From Eudorina sp. 2006-703-Eu-15 (lineage: Eukaryota > Chlorophyta > Chlorophyceae > Chlamydomonadales > Volvocaceae): DNA of 64,000 nucleotides. The stretch lies in assembly GCA_003117195.1 (NCBI GenBank), contig BDSI01000016.1, forward strand, positions 868,001-932,000, given 5' to 3'. The notes under the pieces were generated by a model. The model worked only from the letters and a program-made list of their open reading frames with translations. It did not search any database and was not told the DNA's origin. Below are positions 21,148 through 33,500 of the stretch, one piece after another. A program made the position numbers and the translations under genes. The first letter of the stretch is position 1, and each line of letters starts with the position of its first letter.

Positions 21148-23651
21148 GAGGCGGCGGCGGCGAGGCGGAGGAGATGGAGGAGGAGGAGGCGACAAGGGGG
21201 GTGGATGGGGGCTGGCCTCGAGGGGTCAGGGCGCGAAAGGGGACGAAGGGCCGGCGCGGGATGTCCAGGAAGCAGCGGACGGGGATTAAATTGAGAAAAA
21301 CAAACAAACCCGTAGAACGAACCCGGGCACACCCAGCATAACTCAGCATACTTACGGGGTGCGGGCAGCGGACGGGGAGCAGGAGGAGGATGAGGTGAAG
21401 GAGGCGTGGGGGAAGGGTCCGGGGCAGCTGTCCTGCTCTGGCAGGGACTCGCACCACCGGGTCGGGCCTGGGGGCTGGGGCCCTGCTGCCACCTGCCGTG
21501 GTGGAGGGGGAAGGGCGGTGGTGAGTTTGCAGGTCGCTAGGGGGAGGGGGTCTGGGAGGGAGCAAGGGAGGGAGGGCAGCCGGGGAGCGGACACACGCTG
21601 GGCCACCTGTGCGGGATTCGGAGCACGTGTGGGGTTGGTGGGGACGGCGGCGGAAAAGGGTGGCCAAGCGGGAACAGGCGCTGGCAAGCGCGGCAGCGGT
21701 GACGGTTGGGTTGTAGGTACACAGCTTTGGGTAGCCTTTTAACGTTGCTTTGGTTAGGAGCAGGGAGGGAAGGACAGCGGCACGGGGCCAAGCCGCGTGA
21801 CATGACTCGGATGAATGAGAGGGGTGATCCGGATGGGTGGCGAGTCAGTTCCGGTTCCGGTGGAGGGGCCTGGCAAAGAGAAAGAGCGATGCGCCGGATG
21901 ACGGCGGGTCTGGCCAGGGTTTATAGCTGGGGCAAACTCGGGTGGGGATGATTCAATGTTGGGGCGGAGGGCCCCTAGCAAAGGGAAAGAGCGATGGCGG
22001 GTCTGGCGAAGGTTTACAGCTGGGGATAGGCATGAAGGGGCGGAGGACAGCACTTGAGAAGGGAAGGTCGCACTATTGATCAGCCTAGAGACCTAGAGCA
22101 ACTCAACGGTTTCTTCTACAGGGAGGGAGGGGGTAGTCTTCTTTCCTCTGGGGGCGTGGGTGGGTGGTCGGATAGGGAGGGGATGGTGAAGGGAGGCCCC
22201 TCGGGCCGGGCGACGGGCGAGGGAGGGGCCCTGGGGGGAGCCGTTGGCGACCAGCAGGGGGCCACTCGGGGACGTCCTCGAGGACTTGGGGTGCACAGAA
22301 TGTCCGGGGAACCCGCGGGGCTGGCTGCCTCGCCCAGTTCTGCAGCTGAGGAAGTACCAACCTATCCGTGGATGTCTGTCAACTGTCAGCGTGCCAGGGC
22401 TGGTTGCCCTGTGGTACGGTGTGTGCCGTGTTGTGGTGGATACGCGGGTAGGTGGGTAGGTAAGGCGCAAGGCGCTGGGCGTTGACGGGGATGTGGTTCA
22501 GAGGCGTGCGCGGCGGCGGCGGCGGCGTGAAAAGGAGGAGGACAGCAGGGATGGGGCCCTTCCTGGGGCTTACCAGACTTGAGGGGTTGGTTCTCGCACC
22601 CGATGTGCGGATCTGCGGAACCTCCGATCCGTGATGTGCTACCATCAAAGGAAGGAATGAAACCCATGTTGCCAGCACTCAGTCAGGGCGTGCTCAGGGC
22701 CCCACACCCCGGCATCAATGGTTTTTATGAAGCCCTGTGAGGGTCCAGACCCTCACAACCCCGTGTCGGTACTTGAGATGTCCCGCTGGGTGGACCCCAC
22801 CTCGGCCCCATGTACAAAGCGCCTAGAGTCTCGAGCCAGCCGGCCGACGCATCCACAGCCCCCACCCCACCCCACCCGGTGTGCCACCCTGCTCCACGGT
22901 ACACGTCCACAGCCTCCTCGTGTCAGCCTTTGGTACGAAATCCCTCCGTCCGCCCGCCCGTCCGCCAACAGCAGCAGTAGCAGCAGCACCTGGACGGGTC
23001 GTAGCGCTCCCCCACCCGGCCCGTCCACGGGGGTGGGAGCCGCACCCGCGCTGCAGCCCATGCAGCATGCCATCGCAGTACCACCCCAACCCCGCCACAT
23101 CACCATCGATCTCATCGCCATCATGCACTTCCCTCCTCACCTATGTATGGCACCTCCGCATGGCACCTCACGTCATGGGTCAAGCAGCTGCTACATCACG
23201 TCATTTCCCTTGTACGCCACGTCACGTCACGTCACCCATACCCAGCAGCCCCAGCCCCCGCAAGGCCGCACGTCACATCCCGGCCCGTGCGGCACCCACC
23301 CACCCACCCACCCACCCAGTCCAGCCCGCTCATCCCTCACCTTCGCATCCTCCACCTCCACCACCACGCCGTCCTCAACACAGCCTTGCGGCCGGCCACG
23401 TGCCTGGCACGGGGCCAGGCGCTGCACCCGCCCCGAAGGGTGGCCCCCACTGCCGCGGGAGGCCCCCGTGGGGCCTCCTACCACTGACACGAGTGCAGTG
23501 GGGGCTGTCCAGCTCAGCTCCCCTCCGCAAGAGCTCTGTTACGGTCGCCTGCTCCCCTTTCCCCTCCCCTCCGGTGGACCCGATAACGCGAGCAGGTCAC
23601 CCGAAAATTGCACCCACGGTCCCTTCGACGCCCTCTCCTCCCTCCCGACAC
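21148..23651. other. Convergent spacer between RPA2 (+) and BIN4 (-)
   Basis: 2.5 kb with no recognisable gene. A dispersed family C copy lies at about 21280-21360, directly after RPA2 (inverted relative to 26870-26985). Two similar GCAAAGGGAAAGAGCGATG-type blocks occur near 21870-22010. Both 3' UTRs presumably lie at the ends. Confidence 0.5.
21280..21360 (-). repeat. Dispersed family C copy downstream of RPA2
   Basis: The reverse complement closely follows 26870-26950: CGTAAGTAT, CTGAGTT, TGGGTGTGCCCGGGTTCGTT, GGGTTT and a T-rich run. Confidence 0.75.
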
Positions 23652-26600
23652 CTACTTGGGTTTGTTGACGGCCAGGGCCGTCAACGTGGTCTGCTTCTTT
23701 TTCGCTGCCCCGCCCTCCCCCGCCTTCTTCTTCACGCCCCCATCCTTGACCCCCAGCCCCTGCCCCGCCGCCGCCGCCGCCGGCTGCTTCTTCTTCTTCG
23801 CGTCGGCAGCAGCCTTGCCGCCCTTGGCAGCGCCTTTGCCCTTGGCCGCGCCGGCGCCGCCACCCGCTGGCGGCTTATTCGCCGGCGTGGCCTTCTTGCC
23901 CTTTCCCGCAGAGGCACCCGCACCCGCCCCAGCCCCAGCTGCTTTCCTGCCAGCGCCCGCGCCAGCCGCCGCCTTCTTGTCCGCCGCCTTCTTGGGCGCA
24001 CCGGCGGCCTTGCTGGGCTTGGCGCCGGCCTTCTTAGGTTTGGGTTTCTTGGGCTTCTTGTCGGCGCCGCCGCCCGCCGCGGCCTTATCCGCCGCCTTCT
24101 TGCGGCTGCCCTTGCCCGCCTTGGCGGCCGCCCCCTCGCCCTCGCCGTCGCCTGCGCAGCGCGGGAGGAGGGGTATAGGAAATTGGTGGACATATTCAAA
24201 CTGCGCTGCTGCTGCCAGAGCAAAGGTCCGGTGAGGAATCAACGTAGGAGCAGGGGGGTCACCTAGGACGTCACCCCACCCACCCACCCACCCACCCACC
24301 TACCTACCCACCCCACCCCACCCCACCAGGACACCGGCCCCTGGCTGTGGGCTCCAACCCACGACCTCAGGAGGGGGTACATGAACACATGTTGCCACAA
24401 CCGCGCACAGCATTGCCCGGGAGGTGGGCTGCTGCCGCTGCTGCGGCCGCCGCTGCCGCTGCTACCGCCGCTGCTGTTCCCCTCAGGGTGTGTAGGCAGG
24501 TCGGCCCTGACGCAGTTCCACAATCGACACCAACCTTACCCCGGTGCGGCCGGATGACCATCGAACGCACCCGCCCACACACCAAGTGGCAGGCTGTGTC
24601 TGGCACCCCCCCCCACACACACCCTCTCACCCCGCATCACCCATCCCCGCACCACCCATCCCCGCACCACCCATCCCCGCATCACCCATCCCCGCACCAC
24701 CCACCGAGGACCAACTCGTCGTCGTCGCCATCGAGGAGGTAGGCCAGCCCTGCGTCGCCGCCGTCACCGTCAGTGCCGTACGGATCGTGCGCTTCCCGCA
24801 ACCGTACGAAGTCGTTGAAGAGCGACTCCACCTGCGACCATGACCCAGGCCGACAACGGGCACTTCATTGGCGTAGCCCCGACCCCCCGACCCTTGCAGG
24901 AACCCTCTCCATAAGTGCAGGCACCCGTAGGCAGCTCCCTCCCTCCCGCCCCCTCCCTCCCGCATTCCCGTCCGCCCCGTCCCTCCCTCCCGCCCCGTCC
25001 CTTCCGTCCACGCGGGTGCAGCTCCCCCTTCGTTGTTGTGTCAATCAAGTCCGCTGACAGCGACACCACGACACGTCCCCGGATGGGCAGTGGCTGTCCT
25101 CCGACGGGTCGACGTCGCCGTGCAGCTCCCCACCCCCCACCCCTGGGGGTTGCATGCTGCTCTTTCGGGTTTTTGCATTTGCATGGCGCCGCCGGTGGTG
25201 GCGCGGCTTCTTTGCTTTCGCTTGCGTTTCCTCCTTTGCCTTGCAGGTACCGGTAACATCGTTGGTCAGTATTTGTCGCCGGGCTGGGTGTGTCTGGGCT
25301 GTTTAATTTTTACCCCTCACCACTCAACACCCCAGCACCCGACCGCACCGCACCTTGGCCTCCGTGGGCCCTATGTTGAGCACCAGGGCAGTCCCCGCCA
25401 GCGGCAGCACCCAGGCGTTATAGATGACCCCCTTGAGGTCCACCTGCAGATGAACACCCTCCGGGCCACCTGAGGGGCGTGGGCGGTGGGGGAGGTGGGG
25501 AGGGGAGGGTTCACAGTTCCGTTCATTCACACCCCAGCACTTGCTGCTTGCCACTTGCCACTTGCTGTCCCCACCCGCGGCGGGTTTCTCCCGCTAAACC
25601 CGCCCACCCACCCACCCACCCGCGGCGGGTTTCTCCCGCTAAACCCGCTCACCCACTCACCCACCCACCCGCGGCGGGTTTCTCCCGCTAAACCCACCCA
25701 CCCACCCACCCGCGGCGGGTTTCTCCCGCTAAACCCACCTACCCACCCACCCGCGGGTGGCGCTGCGCCCTTGGCCCCCGCCGCCGCGCCTCCCCCCACC
25801 ACCAGCAGCCGCCCCACAGCGCCCGAGTCGCCGCTCAGGTCCGCCGCGCCGTGGTAGTGCTGCCGGTCCCCGGAGCTCTGGGCCGGCGGCGGCAGCTCCA
25901 ACAGCACCTGCGCACCGAGTGCGCCCATCAGTCACATCACATCACATCGCATCGCATCCGGGGGCGGCCACATCACATCCGGGTGGGAGTCCTAGGGAAA
26001 GGGGAGGTCACCCCCCCTTCGCGTGTTAACAAACTAGTCGTTGATAATGTAACCGTTACGAGGTGGACCCTCAGTCCCGCCCGGGCGATCCAACGGGCCC
26101 AGATGACTACGTAGGCGCCGCAGATAGCAGTTAGTTGGTTAGTCCGTTGGTCACGTGGTGGGACCTGTCACGCTTCGGGACCTTCCAGAGCTTTCATCCG
26201 GGTGACCAGGCAAGGTCGCAGAGCCGAACCAACACCCCCTCCCCACACCCACCTTCTGTAACCGTTACGCCTCCGTCGTCTCCCGGCCCCTCTCCCCGCC
26301 GCACCCCACCCCGCACCGCATGTACCCGGTCCAGCCCGCCCGACAGCCCTAGGTACACCACCACGCGGCAGCCCCCAGCTCCGGGGCTGCCCCGGTACCA
26401 CCGGGCACGGTGGGGAGCCATACCCCCAACTTGGCCCGCCACCCAGTCGTCCGTACCCGCTTCCCTGCCCCTTGTTTGCTCCCCCTGTCGTACGTGCCGT
26501 ACTTGCCGTACCGTATCCCGTCCCATATCCCTCTCCCTCTCGCCTGGCCCGTCCTCGTCCGTGCCGCGCTGCCGCCCCGCCATTCTCGCATACTGTTTTC

Positions 26601-28302
26601 TTTCTGTTGTTCCCGCACTGTAGTTGCCCCTCTTACACCGCGCCCGCTCACTCCGTTCCTCGGCTTCCCTCCCTGCATCGCCATGACCTCGGACGACGCT
26701 CGCGGCGCGGCGACCACGTCTACAACCACAGGTCGGTAAAGTATCTGTCCTTTCGGGCTGGGTCGGGTTTGCTATTTGCCTTCCACTGCACCGGCGGCAG
26801 CGCGGCCGCGCCGCCACGCGCCCGCGCGCAGTCTCGCGCAGTTTCCATTGCTATGCAGGTACCGCACCACGTAAGTATACTGAGTTCTGTTGGTTGTGCC
26901 TGGGTTCGTTCTTCGGGTTTATTACTTTTTTCGATTTAACCTTCTGGGCTGCTGGGTGTGCCTGGACTGCTTTCAGTCCGAACCCCCCCCCGACCCACCC
27001 GACCCCGCCGGGATGTGCCGCTGCTGCGCCGCCCCTGCCTCGCCTGACAGTGTTCCCGCCCCCCGTCCGCTCCCCGCCCCCCGTCCGGTCCCCGCCCCGC
27101 CTGTCTCCGCCCCGCCTGTCTCCGCCCCGCCTCAGTCCCTGGGAGGGGGCCCGGGGGCGCCGGAGCCCTGTAAGGCCCCCCAAGGCCCCGCGGACTGCCC
27201 CCACAGCGGCGCCGTCGGCCCTGTCCACCTCACCAACCACACCCGTCCTGGGATTGTGCCGCGTCATTACCTCCCGATCGGTCGGCCGGTCAGTCCCGTC
27301 CGTCCGTCCGTCCTCTGGGCCGCCTGCTGCTTGTTTGCCTTCCTGATCTTCCCCGGGCACCGTTTTCCCAATCTCCCAAGGCAACATGAGCGCACACACC
27401 TTATTGCGGTTGAGCTTCTCCGGCAGCATTATCGGCAGCTGGCCCACCACGGCCACCCCGGGGGCCTGAGCGGCGATGCACGGGCCGCCCCCACCCCCGC
27501 CGGCTGCCGCCGACTGCTGTTTCCGCCCGGTCGGCCTCGGGCCCGAGGGCGGTGGTGGTGCTGATTGGGGCGGCGGTGGTGCCACGGCGCCGATCTTGGG
27601 CGGATCGGGGGTAGCTGCCTCCGGCACCACCGCCTCCGCAGCGGTGGGTGCGGAGGGCTGCGGGGCCTGGGGTGGGGGTTGCGTAGCGGGCGGCTGAGCA
27701 GGACCGGAAGGACCCGGGGGGTCGTTGCGCGCTGCCTGCTGCTGCTGCTGCTGCTGCTGTTCAGCGCCGTCTTCTTGTGGTTGGGGCGGATCTGCGCCCG
27801 AGGCGCCAGCACCGACTGAGTCCCGGGGGGGAGAGCAGCAGAGAACAGGCGCGGCGGGTCGAGTGGGTGGGATTGGGGAACGGTGGGGAGCGGCGAGTGG
27901 GGTGATACACGGTGCTTTTGGTCGGCGCTGGGCGGGTGGGTGGGTGAGTTGGTGAGGGGAGGCGCTGCAGTCCGCCCCGCCGCTCGGCGGCGGAACGCTG
28001 TGCTGCAGTAACGGTCAACCGTTACCTGCTGGGGCGCCCTGCGTGACATTGCGCCTCACTAAGGGGATGTCGTCATCTTCGTCGCTGCTGCTGGCCAGGA
28101 AGATCTTGCAGGGTGTCTGCGGAACGAAACAGGCTCGGCTTTGGGCGCAAGGTCCCATGAGGAGTCCATGGGAGCCTATCCTTGCAGGGTCGCATGCCCC
28201 TGTTTCATTGGAGTAATGACACAACGCCTGTCACAATGTCACAACGCCTACCTCCGTGTGCTGCTTCAACCAGTCCGGAGTATCGCCGCTGCTCTCCGAC
28301 AT
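23652..28302 (-). CDS. BIN4: BIN4/MIDGET-type subunit of plant DNA topoisomerase VI
   Basis: Exons in transcript order: 28252-28302, 28026-28116, 27400-27815, 25751-25907, 25354-25469, 24705-24831, 23652-24151. They total 1458 nt (485 aa) with every phase matching. Plant BIN4 is about 450 aa and is needed with the topo VI A and B subunits for endoreduplication; it binds DNA. Visible parts: start MSESSGDTPDWLKQHTE (plant BIN4 also opens with a short Ser-rich stretch and PDWL); acidic segment FLASSSDEDDDIPLV; Gln/Pro-rich linker with eight Gln; conserved core ~173-310 (LPIMLPEKLNRNK, VLLELPPPA, DLSGDSGAVGRLLV, VDLKGVIYNAWVLPLAGTAL, NIGPTEAKVESLFNDFVRL); and a ~165-residue Lys/Ala-rich histone-H1-like tail ending TLTALAVNKPK, typical of DNA-binding BIN4 tails. 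The name rests on recalled family similarity in the core, tail and start. Confidence 0.88.
24170..24219 (-). repeat. Dispersed intronic element A, full copy in BIN4 intron 6
   Basis: In the BIN4 sense strand it reads TTTGCTCTGGCAGCAGCAGC, CAGTTTGAATA, then TGTCCACCAATTTCCTATAC, and ends 18 nt before the 3' splice site. Confidence 0.88.
25577..25750. repeat. Four tandem nested-hairpin units in BIN4 intron 4
   Basis: Units starting at 25580, 25625, 25674 and 25715. Each has GCGGGTTT, an 8-nt loop CTCCCGCT, then AAACCCGC (one mismatch in the last two copies), separated by CCCA repeats. The inner GCGGG-TTTCT-CCCGC can pair alternatively. Confidence 0.9.
26784..26985 (+). repeat. Dispersed family C, longest copy, in BIN4 intron 3
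   Basis: GCACCGGCGGCAGCGCGGCC, then TTTCCATTGCTATGCAGGTA, then CGTAAGTATACTGAGTT and a CCTGGGTTCGTTCTTCGGGT arm. The 5' half matches 49792-49880; the 3' half matches 21280-21360 inverted. Confidence 0.75.
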
Positions 28303-29695
28303 GGCGGCAGCAGCTTCAGGGCCAGCACCTTTCACTCATATGCTGCATTTCGAAACGTCATGGTGCCTTCCGCTGCGATATCATTCGATGATACATCCCA
28401 TGACAAGATAACCACGGCGCCAGCTTTCAAGGCACCCTTCAACAAGGTTTTAGTTAAAATTAAAACGATGCTGAAATGTATACAATAATAAATAACGCTC
28501 AGGTTTGGTTGTTGTCTTGACTCAGTAGGAGACTGTGCTGTCGTGTGAAGTTTAAACGCAACGGTTCTGGAGCCCACGGTGAGCGTACAGAACTCGGGCC
28601 AAAGAGTCTCCAATATCGCCTATGACATACAATCCCAGCGCAATTATTGCATTGTGAATAGATTAAGACAATTGGTTGAGTCATGACGTACAACAAGGAG
28701 ACAGCCTTGCCCTGATTCCAGCACATCAGCACGCAAGATCAGCGTTAAACATGCCAACATGCTCAGCTGTGCAGCGCGTACACGCCGGCTGAGTTTGTCC
28801 CGTCTCGTGCCTGCAGTGTAGCTCGCAGTTCCCTGCCGTTCCGACTTGACACGATCGTACTTGAAGGTACGGGAACCCGCCCCGACGTTCGCGTCAGGCC
28901 AGTCCAACTCACAGCTCGACCGCAGGCGATGTCCAAGCTGATGGCAAAAGCCTGCTGGTGGTGGTTGGTTTGGTTCGAGCCGACAGGCGTATGTTGGGTT
29001 CGATGCAAACAGATGCAAGCAGCAGGTGCTATCCGACGTGCAAGGGCTGCAGCGGCCCGGCCAATCTTTGGGACAGCACGGGAGGCACCGGAGGCGTACC
29101 GGGACCAAGACTACTCTGGCGCCGCGTTAGCTGCCCCTGGCAAACGTAACCAAATGCGGCCTGGTTGAACGACCCCTACCTCATAAACATGATGCATGGT
29201 TGGATAAGGTTTGGGGCATTTGTACCATCCCCGGGTGCACGTGCTGGGGTTTAGGGAATCTGCACCCGAATTTGCACCCCACCAAATCATCGGGGAGACG
29301 CACGCCATCAGGCTGTATCACGGCATTCAGTGGAAACTCAATTGAACACTTGAATATCATGCTAGGCCTGTGAAGGACGCATTGCAGACGCGTATGGCCC
29401 CTCCAGATGCTGCGTGCACGCAGCAAAAACACGCAATGCACTCGCAACAGAGATGACACAACATTTAGGGCTCGTGATGCAACTCAATTGAATGATGATA
29501 GCTGGAGGGAACTGGAGGGAACCGAGGTTCAGGGTACGACGCCCGTTTTCGAATGTATGACTGCCTCGGACTTGGTCGCATCTTCAAGCTAGGAACGGAA
29601 CATTGGAAAGGGGGTCGCTGGAACTACATTGACAATTTCTGTGTGAACTCTGGCATTGAGCTGGCTGTTCACAACCTAGCTACAAGTCATTCGCT
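28303..29695. other. Divergent spacer between BIN4 (-) and profilin-like (+)
   Basis: 1.4 kb, AT-richer than the window average, especially 28370-28700. No gene was recognised. Small open frames such as 29407-29592 (+) have no family resemblance I can see. It presumably contains both promoters. Confidence 0.45.
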
Positions 29696-30528
29696 ATGAG
29701 CCAACCTTCCATGGCAGACGCAGCAAAGCTTGCTTTAAAAGATGCTTCACGTTTCATTTTTTTCAATGACCAGGGTGCTGTACTGGCTTCCAGTTTCACG
29801 GTGCGCCAAGGGTGAACGGCCGTTTGCAATAGTACCTCGACGAAGTTGAGACGGCAACGAGCACACAATTCCTGTTAAACAGGTGGAGCCATCGGAACTG
29901 AAGCCGCTGGAGGCACTGTTTCTGGACCGGGACGAAGCAATCAAGCACGGCATCGTGGTGTTGGGGACGCGCTATGAGGTGAGGCCCTCGCATGGGTCGC
30001 GACCTATGCATGCCGGAACCGCGTCATTTGGCTTGCATCGTAAGGTTGAAATATGTTGTGTGCTGGTGGCCCCCGGAGTTCAGGTCCACCGGCATCATCC
30101 CCCCCTCATCTACGGCCGAACCATGGGCGGTGTACCCGAGGAGAGCGAGGGCTGTGCCATCTGCAAAATCGAAAAGGGCCTTGGGGGGCAAGCCTGCTAC
30201 GGTCTTATAACGTACAAGTGAGTCGCATCCTCGAGTGGTTACACGTTTACACCTGGCCCGAGCGCCGCCCCGGTATCACGGCAGCAACGGCCATCCGCTC
30301 GGCCATGCGTCAATGAACCCCCTCTGTCAATGAAGACAGAGGGCAACCCGTGTACAACCCCCACCTCCCTCTGGCAGCAGCGCAGTGTGAAAATGTCTAC
30401 CAAGTTCCTATATCTCCCACCCCCCGCTGCCACTGCGTCCCCGTGTGTCCCTCAGGATGCCCAACATCTCCGCCCGGATGGTCCCAGTGCTGCAGAAGTT
30501 CTGCCAGGAGCAATTAGAGGCCAAGTGA
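29696..30528 (+). CDS. Profilin-family protein (divergent, lacks the usual N-terminal helix)
   Basis: Four exons, 29696-29800, 29883-29978, 30084-30217 and 30456-30528, give 135 aa with intact GT-AG junctions and phase. The order of features fits profilin: a first strand pair (FIFFNDQGAVLASSFT), then VEPSELKPLEALF, a GIVVLGTRYEVHRH strand pair, PLIYGRTMGG, CAICKIEKGL, a CYGLITYKM strand and a final helix (ISARMVPVLQKFCQEQL). Profilins bind actin monomers and polyproline. The canonical N-terminal helix (Trp-Gln-x-Tyr-Val-Asp), part of the polyproline site, is missing, and the start is MSQPSMADAAKLALKDASRF instead. Its layout reminds me of profilin-4-like proteins, so actin binding should not be assumed. 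A family assignment from pattern only; a conserved algal profilin-fold protein of other function is possible. Confidence 0.6.
30370..30416 (+). repeat. Dispersed intronic element A, full copy in profilin-like intron 3
   Basis: CTGGCAGCAGCGCAGTGTGA then AAATGTCTACCAAGTTCCTA, in sense orientation, 39 bp before the 3' splice site. Confidence 0.88.
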
Positions 30529-33500
30529 TGGCCCGCACGCACTCCAGGGAGGCGCGCGAGGCCCTCACGCGGGCCCTAGGACCCCATCTCGGACACAGAC
30601 AGACAGGGCCTGCCTAAGCCCTACCTGTGGTCGCTGTGCTATCAGACCGACTGGCTTGAGGGCGGGGCACGCCTGCCTCGAAAGCGTTCGGCTGAGAATG
30701 TTTCGAGGTTGACTGTATGAATCACCGGGACAGGCCGCGGGTGGGCTGCGCTGGGCGCGCGGCTGGAGGCTGCGGGGGGGAGTGGGAGCCACCGGGGGGG
30801 GGGTGCGCGAGGCGCAGGTCTCGTGCAGGCGGTGGTTGGTGGTTGACTACTTGGGGCCAGGAACAGCGCCAGTGGGCCTGGGGGCCGGGCGCTGTCACCT
30901 CAGCCGGGGCCGGGCGCTGTCACCTCAGGACCAGGCATACGGATGATCGCCAACCGCAGCGAGATCTCGTCGGGTTGGGCGGCGCCATCTTCCGGCCACC
31001 GCCCTCGCACGGCCCTCACCTCCCATCCACGTGGTGCTTGTCCCAGTCACCTCCCGAAGCGCGTCCCTAGGGGGTTCCCTAGGTGGTCCCTAGGCGCGCG
31101 GACCACTGCCGGCCATCTCGGGGCTCCCGCCGCTGTTGCGTGGATTTGTTCTACCACTGGGGCTAGGCTTACGTCGTGTACCGGGACTTGGTGAGGGGCT
31201 GGCAGGCGGCCCCGGGCGGGCACCGTGCGGTCACTGTCGCGCAGGCGTGGGTATCCCCGCCGGCTCGTCGGCAAGCTTGGCGTGCCGGCGATATCCCATG
31301 GACAATCCATGGGGCGGAAACGATGATGGAGGAGTTGCCTTACGGCTGGTTGCCTTATGTGGAATTCGGCAGGCAAGGCAGGTGTATGTGTGTAAGAGAA
31401 ACTGCGTGTGTGTTATATGTGTGTGTGTCTATTGGGCGCGTGCCTTGCACTGCATCGGGCGGGATGGCGGCGCGGCAGTCCTAGGTGTTGTTCGCCACGG
31501 CAGCGGCTAGGGCGACGATGCCCCTCTCGTCACCATACTTGGCGGCTGCGCCGGCAGGCTAAGCCTTACTGTGGTGGTGGTGGCGGTCGTCGAGGTGGGG
31601 CGTCGAGGCCGTTGACAAGTACTGCGGCATCGACACGTGGCGCCGTTTGCCTTGACTTTGCCAGGCCCGGGGGCATTGGCTGAGGCCGTAGGCTGTGGCA
31701 GCACCACCTGCCGGCCGCACACACAGCGCCTGAGCGGACCAGCAAGATTCAAGCACGTGTGGCATCTCTACGTTTGGTGATGTTGAAGGCTCCTCGAGGG
31801 CAAGCTGCTGACCTGCGACGCGGAAACACATAAATGGAAGTAGCTTCCGCGGGCCCGGGTCCTGCTGCGCCAGCGACGGCGGTAGGCGATGCAGGCTGCC
31901 TGGGGGCCGGAGCGTCGGATGATAGGGGTGGACGCCAGCTGTGCATCGCATGTCGGGATGACGGACATGTGCAGACGGGGCGGGGCTGGGAGGTCAGCCC
32001 GGGGCGGGATGGAGGTCAGCCAGGGGCGGGATGGAGGCCAGCCCGCAGCAGCGCCTGCTCAGCGGCGTGTGTGGCGCTTTGTCCTGTGTGTGTTTGTTGG
32101 CATGTTGGGTGATGGGGATGGGGAGAGCGGCCCCGGCGGCGTACCCTGCCGCACTCCCTCTTGTGTTGCTCGCGCGGGCAGGGAATGTCGTGCCTTGCCG
32201 CGGGGATATGCTTCGTTTCGAAGACGCCCCGCCAGGCCATCTGTGTGGGCCGGCGGGACGAGGCGTCCTAGAGAGACATTGCGCCCGTGAGACTCTGTAG
32301 ACTGAACTGGGGGGCGCAAGAGGGGGGTGGCGGGGGAGGCGCTCTTGCTGCGGCGCGGCGCACCCAAACTTTAGATACCACAACTTCAGATACCACGGCC
32401 ACGCGGCGCGGCCGGCGTGCATGATGACGCACAGGTCAATGACGATGCGCCCGATGCGCGCCGGCTCCGAAGGAAGTGACTGACTACCGTACAGGGCCGG
32501 CACGGACAAGTGGGGCTGGAAGAACAACACGCCGACATTCGCAGAGGCCTGATGCGCTTGTGTGCATGCAACAACTGGCGCACGGCGTCCGAACCAGCAC
32601 CCCTTCGCACCGACCGCGTATGTCACCAACCCTGGGGGTCACACATCCGCCGCACGGAATGCCACGTCCCTAATATCAGCCGACTGTTGAGCCGCTGGCC
32701 CGGTCTCCTCGACCGCGACCATTCCGTCAGAGGCAAAGGCCCATAACAGTCAATGTCGCCCCTGCCCCCCGTCACCCTCCGTTGGCGGCAAAGGCGTCGA
32801 ACGCCACCCACATGGGGATGTTCTCGTCGTGCCTAGAAACCCACTCCACACATCCACACCCATGCGCAATGCCCATAGTGGTCACAACATGCAACCGCAA
32901 CACACACACGCACACACACCCTTGGTTTGGGTCGTGCGGGTCTCTTCTCTAAACACACCCTCGCGGCTCAGTTTCCCTGGACACTCTGTTGGGGCGGGTT
33001 CCCTTGCTTGGCACACCCAACATTGCTAGGCACACCCAACCCAACGACGCCCCCCGCTGCGCCAGGTGGACGTTTGGCCACGGGGGAGGTCACCCCTCCC
33101 CCGTAACCCGGAACACCCCCTCCTGTTCCCGCACCCGCTCGCCCCACACCCGACCACTCGGAGCCCGGCACACACAACACGCGGACCCCAGTCGGCCGCC
33201 CGCCGCAGACTCTGCAGTCGGACAGTCCGGGCGAGGCCCCCGGCCGCCACCCACGCTGCCCAGGCCGGTTCCCCTCGCTACCCACCGCCCGCTGACAACC
33301 TCCACATCACCCCTCCACGACCTGCGCCGTGCCTCCCCCTCGGGGCCCGTGATTGGCTCGTGGACGGCAACGGCAATCTGTGTCAGTGCGGCAATCTGGC
33401 GCCCCCCTCCTCCAAGGGTCCGGTGCCCGGGTCTGTACCCCCCCTGGCTCCCGAGTCACGCACATCGCATCATCGCCACTCTCAGAGCCACGGGGGACCG

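Noticed and set aside
22881..24266. 461-codon + strand ORF
   Set aside because: Antisense to the BIN4 last exon and its 3' flank; composition-driven (Pro/His then Leu/Ala).
32390..32820. Possible retrotransposon fragment on the minus strand
   Set aside because: Some protein-like pieces, but no reverse transcriptase, integrase or recombinase motif could be pointed to and the frame is interrupted.
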